The notes below the pieces were generated by a model. It did no database searches, was not told where the DNA came from, and worked only from the letters and a program-made list of their open reading frames with translations. Source: Actibacterium naphthalenivorans (lineage in GTDB: Bacteria > Pseudomonadota > Alphaproteobacteria > Rhodobacterales > Rhodobacteraceae). Taken from it: DNA of 64,000 nucleotides. Shown here piece by piece: positions 7,632-16,800 of the stretch. Both the position numbers and the translations under genes were made by a program. The stretch lies in NCBI RefSeq assembly GCF_014196965.1, contig NZ_JACIEQ010000004.1:124001-188000 (forward strand). Reading direction: 5' to 3'. The stretch's first letter is position 1. Each line of letters opens with the position of its first letter.

Positions 7632-9071
7632 TCAGACGCGGCCCGCGAAGATGTCTTTCTTGACGATCGCATGGACGCCCCAGTTGCCGTCGACGACCTG
7701 CGTGATACCGAAATCGACCCCGACCGACATCAGCGAATGCGCCTCGTCCTCGGTCAGGCCCTTGGTGGTCATCAGGAATTTCCGCATCTTGCGGAACGCA
7801 TCGCGCATCGCATCGTCGATCGAGGATTTGCCATAGATGTCGGATTGCGCGGTCGGCCCCAGCGTGTCGAGGTAGTTGGGCACCGAAAAGCCGTGCACCA
7901 GCCACTCGGTCTGGGTTTCGAGCATCGGGTGATCCATCTCTTCCAGCGGCGTGCCGCCCAGATCGGCCTTCTTGTGCAGGATCAGCTGGAAGGTGCCGGT
8001 CAGCGAACATTCGATCGCCGTTCCGCAAAGCTCGCTGTCGCCCTGAGAGGCGTGGGGGTCGCCGACCGACAGCAGCGCGCCGTCGACCGCGACGGGGTAG
8101 TACATGGTCGCCCCCTTGCCGATGCGCCAGTTGTCGACATTGCCGCCGGTGTAGCTGGGCGGCACGGAATCGACGAAATCGGCCTCGGACGGCGCGACGC
8201 CAAGGGTGCCGAAATGCGGGCGGATCGGCACGCGGATGCCCTTGAGCACATCGTAGTTGCGGCTGGTCAGGCTGTGATCGACCGGCACGCCGGGATAGTC
8301 GATCGTGGGGTGGGTGATGCCGTAGGGATCGGTCTGGGGCACCCATTTGAAGTTATAGACCGCCTGGGCCCAGCTCTTGTCGCCGGTGGCATCAACCTCG
8401 TAGATCGTGATGACCTCGCGCTTGGCGTCATTCAGCATGTCGTTATAGTGAAACCCCCACCAGGCGGCGGCGTTCGAGCCAAAGCTCTTGCCGGTGAATT
8501 CGGGGTTGGCCGAGGGGCGCGGGGTGCAATCGAGGATCCGCACCTCCAGCACGTCGCCGGGTTCCGCGCCGCGCACATAGACCGGGCCGGTCATGATATG
8601 CACGCCCTGTCCTTCGCCCGAGCCGATCTTGTAGACCGCCGGATCGGTGGAACCGGCCCCGCGCCGTTCCACGCCCTTCTTGTCCTTGGTCCACAGATAC
8701 ACGCTCTCGGCGCCTTCATCGCCCTGGACCATCCGCTCCAGATCATCGGCGGCATGGTGGGTCAGGGTCTCGATGGTGACAAAATCGCCGCTGTCGATTT
8801 CGACGCGGGGGCTCAGGGTCTTGCTGAAATAGCCCCAATGCACGGTCTCGGCAGTGGCCGGAAGGTAGTGGAAAGACGGCGTGGCGGGGCCGTTCCTGGC
8901 GCTGGTCTGGGCCAGCGCCGGGGTCACGAGCGACAGGCCGCCCGCCGCGCCCGCGGCCGCGCCCAGCATGCCGCTGCGCAGGAAATTCCGGCGGCCCGGG
9001 TCGATCTCCTGCTTGAAGGCTTTGAAATGGGTCTCGAAATCGGGGCAGTTCACATCATCTCCACGGCACAT
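7632..9071 (-). CDS. Tat-exported acetamidase/formamidase family protein
   Basis: The 479-residue protein is a full-length acetamidase/formamidase (FmdA) family member. It is preceded by an N-terminal extension of about 25 residues and a twin-arginine signal (GRRNFLRSG, R27-R28, then an Ala-rich hydrophobic stretch ending ALAQ near residue 55). FmdA enzymes hydrolyse short amides such as formamide to the acid and ammonia. Conserved family segments include TVHWGYFSKTL, HIMTGPVYVRGAEPGD, PRPSANPEFTGKSFGSNAAAWWG, and VDGALLSVGDPHASQGD. Export to the periplasm is unusual because known formamidases are cytoplasmic. The ATG at 9071 has AGGAG nine bases upstream. It is divergent from the AraC-FmdA fusion, whose C-terminal half is a clear paralog. 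Confidence 0.85.
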   Translation of the reverse strand: MCRGDDVNCPDFETHFKAFKQEIDPGRRNFLRSGMLGAAAGAAGGLSLVTPALAQTSARNGPATPSFHYLPATAETVHWGYFSKTLSPRVEIDSGDFVTIETLTHHAADDLERMVQGDEGAESVYLWTKDKKGVERRGAGSTDPAVYKIGSGEGQGVHIMTGPVYVRGAEPGDVLEVRILDCTPRPSANPEFTGKSFGSNAAAWWGFHYNDMLNDAKREVITIYEVDATGDKSWAQAVYNFKWVPQTDPYGITHPTIDYPGVPVDHSLTSRNYDVLKGIRVPIRPHFGTLGVAPSEADFVDSVPPSYTGGNVDNWRIGKGATMYYPVAVDGALLSVGDPHASQGDSELCGTAIECSLTGTFQLILHKKADLGGTPLEEMDHPMLETQTEWLVHGFSVPNYLDTLGPTAQSDIYGKSSIDDAMRDAFRKMRKFLMTTKGLTEDEAHSLMSVGVDFGITQVVDGNWGVHAIVKKDIFAGRV

Positions 9072-9408
9072 GTTATCTCTCTCCTGCTGGTGGTCACTTT
9101 GGTGTGGTTCCTAGCAATGGACGCAGTCCGGCGAATCCGGCAACCGTTGCGCCACACCGGCAGAATCGCCTGCACACGCGCCTGAAAAGGCGTGAATATG
9201 ACGTAAAATCAGAAGGGTATGGGACCTGTCGGAGGGGGAGGGGCGGGCGCGTGCCATGCCGGGCTGCGCGCCCGGGCAACAGATTGTGCATATGGTGAAA
9301 AGCGCGTGGCGACACTTCCGCGCAAAAAAGCGGCATAGTGGCGGAAAGTCAAAAACGCAAGACGATTACAGGCCCGGCATCACGCGGCCGCGCGTTAGGC
9401 TTGGAGCA
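9072..9408. promoter_or_regulatory. Divergent control region of the two formamidase genes
   Basis: This 337-base region separates the exported formamidase (minus) from the AraC-formamidase fusion (plus). It contains an imperfect inverted repeat, ACTTCCGC at 9314-9321 and GCGGAAAGT at 9341-9349, separated by 19 bases, which is a plausible operator for the adjacent AraC-type regulator. A small hairpin (CGCCT at 9179-9183, AGGCG at 9188-9192) lies nearer the formamidase. No small gene is convincing here. Confidence 0.4.
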
Positions 9409-11775
9409 ATGGATATGACATCTGACCCCGATCACCTGGATCTTTCGACCTTTCCCGAAGCGGCACGGGCCGATGTCTGGCGCCAGCGCCTGGCGGCGTT
9501 CGGGCTGGCGGCGGCGGAGGATGCCGGGGCCGGGTTGAGCGGGGCGCTCAGCGTTCTGCAATCGGTCAGCGGCTTGCGGATCGGCCGGATCGTGGCCCCG
9601 GCGCAGGATCTGCGCCCCGCCAGGGTTCAGCCGCGGCCGGCCCCGCTTCTGTTTGTCCTGACGCTGCGCAGCCGCGGCGTTCTTTCGGCACAGGGCCACC
9701 TGCAATATTTCGCGCAGAACGATCTGGCGGTGCTCGATCAGGGCAATGACTGGCAGTTGCGCTGGTCGGGGGATGCGAAGGCGATCCTGCTGGAACTGCC
9801 CCGCTCGGCCGTGGCGACGCGCCTTGGCCGCCAGAAGCCCCGGCTGCCGCTTGTGCTGGGCGGGTCCGTGGCCGCCGACATGGCGCGCTCGATGCTGGGG
9901 GTTCTGGGGGCGCAGTTCGATGCCCTGACGCAAGAGGATCTGGCCGCGAGCGAGGGCGCGCTGCTGGATCTGCTGTGCAGCGCCCTGATCGGAGAGGCCG
10001 ATTTCGACGGGGGCGCCATGACGCCGGTGCAGGTCGCCCATTTCCGGCGCGTGGCGGCGGCGATCGACACACGGTTGCAGCGGCCCGATCTGACACTGGC
10101 CGACATCGCGGGGCAGGTGGGCCTTTCGGCGCGCTATGTGCAGCGGTTGTTCGAGCTTCATGGCGACAGCTTCTCGCGCTATGTCCGCCAGAAGCGGCTG
10201 GAGCGCAGCCGGGCCGATCTTCTGAACATCAGCCAGAATGGCGTGAGCATCGCCCAGATCGCCCATCGCTGGGGCTTTGCCAGCGCGTCGCATTTCAGCC
10301 GCTCGTTCCGCGAGGCCTTCGGCATATCGGCCAGCGCCCTGCGCGAGGACAATCTGGAGGCCCGCCTGCCATATGCGTTTCGCGGCCATCCGGGCGGTGC
10401 GGTGAAGCATCCCGCGAAAGGCCAGCCTCCGCCGCCCCATGGCGAGCCCTGCGATCCGGCCTCGGACCTGCCCGAACCGGCGCCGAACCCCGACAACATG
10501 GCTGATTTCCTGTTGCCCGCCCGTGCGGATACGGTGCATTGGGGCTATATCAGCCGCGCCATTCCGCCCGTTCTTTACGTGCCGTCCGGCGCGGTGGTCA
10601 GGGTTGAAACCCTGACCCAGCACGGCGGTGACGATTACGCCCGTTTTGTCGAGGGCGATCCGGGCGCGCAAAGCGTGTTTCACTGGACCCGCGAGGCCAA
10701 GCCGGTGGATCGGCGCGGCGCCGGGCCGATGGATGCCTCGATCTTCGGGCGCGGCGCGGGCGAGGGCTTTGGCGTTCACATCTGCACCGGGCCGATCCAT
10801 GTCAACGGCGCCGAGCCGGGCGATGTGCTCGAGGTCGAAATCCTCGAGATCGCCCCGCGCCCCTCGGCCAATCCGCTGTACCGTGGCAAGGCGTTCGGCT
10901 CGAACGCCTCGGCCTGGTGGGGATATCAGTACAACGACCCGCTCAAGGGCACCAAGCGGCACGAGACGATCACCATCTTCGAGGTCGATCTCGAGCGGCC
11001 GGACGAGGCGCGGGCGCTGTATCAATATGTCTGGACACCGCAGACCGACCCGTTCGGCGTGGTGCATGAGACGATGGATTACCCGGGGATCCCGGTCGAT
11101 CATCGCCTGATCGAACGGCGGCCTTCCCTCGACAATGTCACCATCCCCGCGCGCCCGCATTTCGGTTTCATCGGCGTCGCCCCGCGCGAGGCGGAGATCG
11201 TCGACAGCATCCCGCCCGGCTATTTCGGCGGCAATGTCGACAACTGGCGCGCCGGGCCGGGATCGCGCGTCTATCTGCCCGTCGCGGTCGAGGGGGCGCT
11301 GCTGTCGATCGGCGACGGCCATTTCAGCCAGGGCGACGGCGAGATCAACGGCACAGGGCTCGAGATGTCGCTCACCGGCACGGTCCGCCTGCGCCTGCAC
11401 AAGGCGGGGGCACAGACCGTTCCGCAGATCCGGGGCCTCTCGACGCCGCTGATCGAGACGCCCGAGGAATGGGTGATCCAGAGCTTCAGTTTCGAAAACC
11501 ACCTGCGCGATCTCGGCCGCAGCGCGCAGACCGATGTCTACACGCGCGCGTCACTTGACCGCGCGTTGCGAAACGCTTTCCGTCAGGCCCGCCGCTTTCT
11601 GATCGACACTTATGGTTTGACCGAAGACGATGCCCACGCGCTGTTGTCCGTCGCGGCGGATTTCAGCGTTACCCAGGTTGCGGATGGGAATTTCGGCGTC
11701 CATGTCAGTATCCGGCGCTCCTTGTTCGGCGACAAGCACAGCGGCAATGCCGTGGGTGGATCATCGGGTTCCTGA
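9409..11775 (+). CDS. AraC-family regulator fused to an acetamidase/formamidase domain
   Basis: A single uninterrupted frame of 788 codons joins two normally separate proteins. Residues 1-315 form an AraC regulator: an N-terminal AraC-binding-like domain, then a double helix-turn-helix from about 219 to 313 with LTLADIAGQVGLSARYVQRLF and the second helix pair VSIAQIAHRWGFASASHFSRSFREAFG. A Pro-rich linker of about 45 residues follows. Residues 364-788 are a complete FmdA-family domain resembling the adjacent exported formamidase, with HICTGPIHVNGAEPGD and FGSNASAWWG. GGAG at 9403-9406 fits an ATG at 9415 better than the one at 9409, so the start may be two codons later. It is probably a regulator of the divergent amidase genes that uses the enzyme domain to sense or remove the inducer (inference). 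Confidence 0.85.
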   Translation: MDMTSDPDHLDLSTFPEAARADVWRQRLAAFGLAAAEDAGAGLSGALSVLQSVSGLRIGRIVAPAQDLRPARVQPRPAPLLFVLTLRSRGVLSAQGHLQYFAQNDLAVLDQGNDWQLRWSGDAKAILLELPRSAVATRLGRQKPRLPLVLGGSVAADMARSMLGVLGAQFDALTQEDLAASEGALLDLLCSALIGEADFDGGAMTPVQVAHFRRVAAAIDTRLQRPDLTLADIAGQVGLSARYVQRLFELHGDSFSRYVRQKRLERSRADLLNISQNGVSIAQIAHRWGFASASHFSRSFREAFGISASALREDNLEARLPYAFRGHPGGAVKHPAKGQPPPPHGEPCDPASDLPEPAPNPDNMADFLLPARADTVHWGYISRAIPPVLYVPSGAVVRVETLTQHGGDDYARFVEGDPGAQSVFHWTREAKPVDRRGAGPMDASIFGRGAGEGFGVHICTGPIHVNGAEPGDVLEVEILEIAPRPSANPLYRGKAFGSNASAWWGYQYNDPLKGTKRHETITIFEVDLERPDEARALYQYVWTPQTDPFGVVHETMDYPGIPVDHRLIERRPSLDNVTIPARPHFGFIGVAPREAEIVDSIPPGYFGGNVDNWRAGPGSRVYLPVAVEGALLSIGDGHFSQGDGEINGTGLEMSLTGTVRLRLHKAGAQTVPQIRGLSTPLIETPEEWVIQSFSFENHLRDLGRSAQTDVYTRASLDRALRNAFRQARRFLIDTYGLTEDDAHALLSVAADFSVTQVADGNFGVHVSIRRSLFGDKHSGNAVGGSSGS

Positions 11776-11905
11776 ACGGGCTTGCGGCCAGGGGGCGCGG
11801 GCCCGGCATTCGGGGAGTGGGTGGGAAGGCGCCTGGGCGATTTCCGAAAAGGTTGACGTATGAGAGGCGCTTTCTTTCGGGCCGGTCGCGCGATAGATTG
11901 CGGCC

Positions 11906-12487
11906 ATGCCTGCCGATCTTTCCGCCCATTTCCCCTTGCGCAAATCCCGCGTCCACGAAGCTTGTGGGCCGGGGGCGCCCGGTTTTGCCGGGGCGGTCTG
12001 CGCGCAAGGCAGCGGCCCTGTGCTCTGGGTTGTCGAGGCCTGGCGGCATGAGCAGGTGAATCCGGTTGCCTTCGGCGCCTTTGCCGATCCTGCGCGCTTG
12101 CTGGTGGCGCGGGCCGGTGACCAGCGCGAAGCGCTGGCCGTGGCCGAAGTGGCGCTGGGCGATGGCGCCGTGCCGTTGGTGATCGTCGAGCTTGGCGCGC
12201 CCCTCAGCCTGAAGGCGGGCCGGCGGCTGCAACTGGCGGCCAAGTCCGGCGGCACCACGGGGCTGTGCCTGATCCCCGAGGGGATGGGCAGCAATGCCGC
12301 CGAAACCCGCTGGCACTGCACCCCGGTTTTCGACGCATCTGACTCGACTCGGATGCGATGGGAGCTTATCAAGAACAAATCAGGAACACTTGGGGTCTGG
12401 GATGTTCGATGGGATGCAGCGGCGCGTCGTCTCGATGTGGTTCCCCCGGCTGGGAAGCGACCGGGTTCTCAGGGCGCGCCCGGTTGA
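11906..12487 (+). CDS. imuA: ImuA, RecA-like mutasome protein
   Basis: The 193-residue protein has the ImuA pattern: an N-terminal FPLRKSRVHEACGPG segment, a central RecA/SulA-like strand VLWVVEAW, LSLKAGRRLQLAAKSGGTTGLCL, and the C-terminal MRWELIKNKSGTLGVWDVRWD block. ImuA works with ImuB and DnaE2 in damage-induced translesion synthesis. Its last 86 bases are read in a different frame from the first codons of imuB. The C-terminal block is homologous to other ImuA C-termini, so the overlap appears real rather than a mis-set stop. I looked for the alphaproteobacterial LexA site (GTTC-N7-GTTC) in the 130 bases upstream and did not find one. Confidence 0.82.
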   Translation: MPADLSAHFPLRKSRVHEACGPGAPGFAGAVCAQGSGPVLWVVEAWRHEQVNPVAFGAFADPARLLVARAGDQREALAVAEVALGDGAVPLVIVELGAPLSLKAGRRLQLAAKSGGTTGLCLIPEGMGSNAAETRWHCTPVFDASDSTRMRWELIKNKSGTLGVWDVRWDAAARRLDVVPPAGKRPGSQGAPG

Positions 12488-13883
12488 AGGGCCTTTCGCC
12501 CTGACGCTGAAGCAGAACAATGCCGAGCGGCTTTCTTGCCTGAACGCGCTGGCCGAAGGGCAGGGCCTGCACCGCGGTATGGCCTATGCCGATGCGCGCG
12601 CCTTTTGCCCGGATCTGATCACCAGGCCCGCCGACCCGGCACAGGAGGCGCGGTTTCTGCACGCCCTGCGCCGCTGGGCCACGCGCTATTGCCCCTGGGT
12701 GGGGCTGGAGGGCGCGGATGGTCTGGTGCTTGATATCACCGGCTCGGCGCATCTGTGGGGCGGCGAGGGCGAAATGCTGGCCGATATGCGCGCGCGGATG
12801 GCGCGGACGGGGGTGTCGGTGCGGCTGGGGCTGGCCGATACGCGCGGTGCGGCATGGGCGCTGGCCCGCCATGGCGAGGGCGTGGCGCCCCCGGGTGCGG
12901 CGCTGGCGGCGCTCGGGCCGCTGCCGGTGGCGGCGCTGCGGCTGGAACAGGCGACATCGGTGGCCCTGCAGCGGCTGGGGTTGCGGACAGTGGCTGATCT
13001 GGCCGCCGCACCCCGCGCGCCCCTGGCGCGGCGCTTTGGGCCGGGGCTGTTGCTGCGCCTGGATCAGGCATCGGGCGCGCAGGCCGAAGAGATCAGCCCG
13101 CTGGCCGACCCTCCTCATTTCGGTGTGCGGATGGCCCTGCCGGACCCGATCGGCCTGGCCGATGACGTGATGGCCGGAACCGAGCGCCTGCTGTCCCGGC
13201 TTTGCGCCCGGCTGAAAGCCCACGAGATGGGCGCGCGGGTGTTGTGCCTGACCCTGCGCCGCGTCGATCAGGGCAGCCAGCAGCTCGAGCTGCGCCTTGC
13301 CAGCGCCATGCGGGATCCGCACCGCATCTTGCCCCTGTTCCGGCGCGGCGTGGAAGGGATCGAGGCCGGTTTCGGCATTGACCAGCTGCGGCTTGAAGCG
13401 GTCCAGATCGAGCCCTTGCCGATGCAACAGCTCGGCCATGGCGGCCCGCCGGGGCAGGACGGGCTGGATGATCTCGTGACCCGTATCGGCAACCGTATCG
13501 GGCTGGAGAATGTGCTGCGCTTTCTGCCCGCCGACAGCCATATCCCCGAGCGCGCCTTTCTGATCGCCCCCGCCGCTTATTCCGCGCCGGAAAACGGCCC
13601 GTGGGTGGCTCCGCGCCCGCGCCCCCTGCGCCTGTTCCCGCCCGAGCCCATCGCGGGTTCGGGCGCCCGCCCGCCAAAGCATTTCCGCTGGCGGCGCATG
13701 GCGTTTGCGGCCGCGCGGGCAACGGGGCCGGAACGCATCGCCCCCGAATGGTGGCTGGAGGATGACAACTGGCGCAGTGGCGTGCGCGACTACTGGCAGG
13801 TGGAAACCCTGCAGGGGCGGCGGCTCTGGCTTTATTATACGCCGCAAAACCCCGGCTGGTTCGTGCAGGGGGAATTCGCATGA
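12402..13883 (+). CDS. imuB: ImuB, Y-family polymerase-like mutasome protein
   Basis: The 493-residue protein starts at MFDGMQRRVVSMWFPRL and carries the Y-family polymerase fold: palm/fingers (YADARAFCPDL, LVLDITGSAHLWGGE, VRLGLADTRGAAWALAR), an HhH thumb (LGLRTVADLAAAPRAPLARRFG) and a little-finger-like C-terminal region. ImuB is catalytically inactive in characterised species and acts as the hub linking ImuA, DnaE2 and the beta clamp. The start overlaps imuA by 86 bases, and the stop overlaps the dnaE2 start by four (ATGA), indicating tight coupling. An alternative start is the ATG at 12414. The length agrees with ImuB proteins. Confidence 0.88.
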   Translation: MFDGMQRRVVSMWFPRLGSDRVLRARPVEGPFALTLKQNNAERLSCLNALAEGQGLHRGMAYADARAFCPDLITRPADPAQEARFLHALRRWATRYCPWVGLEGADGLVLDITGSAHLWGGEGEMLADMRARMARTGVSVRLGLADTRGAAWALARHGEGVAPPGAALAALGPLPVAALRLEQATSVALQRLGLRTVADLAAAPRAPLARRFGPGLLLRLDQASGAQAEEISPLADPPHFGVRMALPDPIGLADDVMAGTERLLSRLCARLKAHEMGARVLCLTLRRVDQGSQQLELRLASAMRDPHRILPLFRRGVEGIEAGFGIDQLRLEAVQIEPLPMQQLGHGGPPGQDGLDDLVTRIGNRIGLENVLRFLPADSHIPERAFLIAPAAYSAPENGPWVAPRPRPLRLFPPEPIAGSGARPPKHFRWRRMAFAAARATGPERIAPEWWLEDDNWRSGVRDYWQVETLQGRRLWLYYTPQNPGWFVQGEFA

Positions 13884-16800
13884 TCGAAGTGAACCGTGAT
13901 TTGCGGCCCGTAAAGGCCTTCCGCCGTGATCTGCTGCAGAGCGGGGCCGGCGCACCGGGCTATGCCGAGCTGTGCGTCACCTCGAATTTCACCTTTCTCA
14001 CGGGGGCCTCTCATCCCGAGGAGCTGATCGCCCGGGCCGCCGAACTGGGGCTCGAGGCCATCGCCATCACCGACCGCAACTCGCTGGCGGGCGTGGTGCG
14101 GGCGTTTTCGGCGCTGAAGGAACTGCGGCGCGAGGCCGAAGAGGCGATCCGCATCCGCTCTCAATGCCGCACCGACAGTTGCTCGCGGCAGGAGCTGGGC
14201 AATGCGCAAGGCATCTCGCGCCCTTCGGCACCCAAACTGCCCCGGCTGATCATTGGCTGCCGCCTGGTCCTGCGTGACAGCCCCGTGGACTGGATCGCCC
14301 TGCCACGGGACCGGGCGGCCTATCAGCGGCTGACACGCCTGCTGTCTCTGGGCAAGCGGCGGGCCGGGAAGGGCGAATGCCACCTCGACATGGCGGACAT
14401 GCTGCGATCCTGCACCGGCATGATCCTGATCGCCCTGCCGCGCGCGGGCGTGGAGGTGGCCGAGGCGCCTATCCGGCAAGTCCGCAAAAGTTTCCCCGGC
14501 CATGTCTTCGTAGGGGCCGCGCCGCGGTATGACGGGTCCGATCAGGCCTGGCTGACTGCCTGCGCCCGCCTTGCCCAGAAGACATCCGCGCCGATGGTCG
14601 CGGTGGGGGATGTTCTGATGCACCGGGCCAGCCGCAAGCAACTGGCCGATGTGCTGACCTGCATGCGCGCGCATATCACCATCGATCAGATCGGCACCCG
14701 CGCCCTGCCCAATGCCGAACGCCGCCTGAAAGGGGGCGCAGATATGGCGCGCCTGTTCCGCGATCATCCCGCCGCCCTGCGCCGAACCCTGGAAATCGCC
14801 GCCCGGTGCGCCTTCTGCCTGAGTGAGCTGAGCTATGAATATCCCGATGAAGCCTCTCAGGGCGAAGCCCCGCAGGAGCGGCTGGAGCGCCTGGCCCGCG
14901 AAGGGCTCGGGCGCCGCTATCCGGGTGGCGCGTCCGGGCGGGTTCTCGGCCTGATGACGAAAGAGTTGAAGCTGGTCGCGGAGCTGGGCTTTTCCGCCTA
15001 TTTCCTGACGGTCCACGACATTGTCCAATATGCCCGCTCGCAGGGCATCCTGTGCCAGGGGCGCGGCTCGGCGGCCAATTCGATCCTGTGCTATCTGCTC
15101 GGCATCACCGATGTCAGCCCCGACCAGATCGCCATGGTGTTTGAGCGCTTCGTCTCGAAATACCGGGGCGAGCCGCCGGATATCGATGTGGATTTCGAGC
15201 ATGAGCGACGCGAAGAGGTGATTCAGTGGATCTATGAAAAATACGGCCGCCACCGCGCCGGGCTATGCGCGACCGTGATCCATTTCCGCAGCCGTGCCGC
15301 GATCCGCGAGGTGGGCAAGGTGATGGGGCTGTCCCAGGATGTGACAGCCGGTCTTTCGGGGCAGATCTGGGGCCATTCCAACAGTGGCGCCGATGCCGGG
15401 CGCATTCGCGAACTGGGGCTCGACCCGGCCGACCGCCGGCTTGCCCAGACCATCCGCCTGATCGGCGAGATCATCGGCTTTCCCCGGCATCTGTCGCAGC
15501 ATGTGGGCGGTTTCGTCATCACCAGGGGGCGGCTGGACGAATTGTGCCCGATCGAGAACGCGGCGATGGAGGCGCGCACGATCATCGAATGGGACAAGGA
15601 CGATATCGACACGCTGGGCATTCTGAAGGTCGATGTGCTGGGCCTTGGCATGCTGACCTGTATCCGCAAGGCTTTCGGGCTGATGCAGCGGCACGAGGAC
15701 AGGGCGTTGACGATCGCCACCGTCCCGCAAGAGGACAGGCAGACCTACGACATGTTGCAAAGGGCCGATGCGATCGGGGTGTTTCAGGTCGAAAGCCGGG
15801 CGCAGATGAACTTCCTGCCCCGGATGCGGCCCGCGACCTTCTATGATCTGGTGATCGAGGTCGCCATCGTCCGCCCCGGCCCGATCCAGGGGGGGATGGT
15901 TCAGCCCTATATCCGGCGGCGGCAGGGGCTGGAGGTGCCGGAGCCGTTCGGCCCGGCGCTGGAGGAGGTCACGAAACGCACCCTGGGTGTGCCGCTGTTT
16001 CAGGAGCAGGCGATGCAGATCGCCGTGGTGGGCGCGGGTTTTACCGCCGAAGAGGCCGACCACCTGCGCCGCTCGCTGGCGTCGTTCCGGCGGATGGGCA
16101 CGATCGGGGCCTTCCGGGACAAATTCATCAACGGGATGCTGGGCAACGGCTATGGCCTTGATGTGGCGGAACGCTGTTTCGGGCAGATCGAGGGGTTCGC
16201 CGACTACGGCTTTCCCGAAAGCCATGCCGCCGCCTTCGCCATGCTCGCCTATGTCTCGGCCTGGCTGAAATGCCATCACCCGGCAATCTTTGCCTGCGCG
16301 CTTCTCAATTCGCAGCCGATGGGGTTCTACGCCCCGGCCCAGATCGTGCGCGATGCCCGTGAACATCAGGTCGAGGTGCGGCCGGTCTGCGTCAACAGCA
16401 GCGTGTGGGACAATACGCTGGAGCGCCGTATGGATGGCACGCTGGCCCTGCGGCTCGGGTTTCGGCAGATCAAGGGCTTCAGGAAAGAGGATGCGGACCT
16501 GATCGTCCGGCATCGCGGCAACGGTTATCGCCAGCCGGAATCGGTCTGGCTGCGCGCCGGTGTCGCGCCGCCGGTGCTGGAGCGGCTGGCCGAGGCGGAT
16601 GCGTTCGCCGACATGGGATTGACCCGGCGCGATGCGATCTGGCAGGTCCGGGCCGTTCGCGGACAGGCCCCTTTGCCGCTGTTCGACGATCCGATCGACG
16701 GGGAGAGCATCCAAGAACCGCAGGTGGACCTGCCCGCCATGCACCTGGGAGAGGAGGTGGTCGAGGATTACGTCTCGATGCGCCTGTCGCTCCGGGCGCA

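Noticed and set aside
9349-11502. Long minus-strand open frame (over 700 codons) opposite the AraC-formamidase gene
   Set aside because: It is a mirror frame of a well-supported high-GC gene. Its translation is rich in Arg, His, Gly and Ala with no domain.
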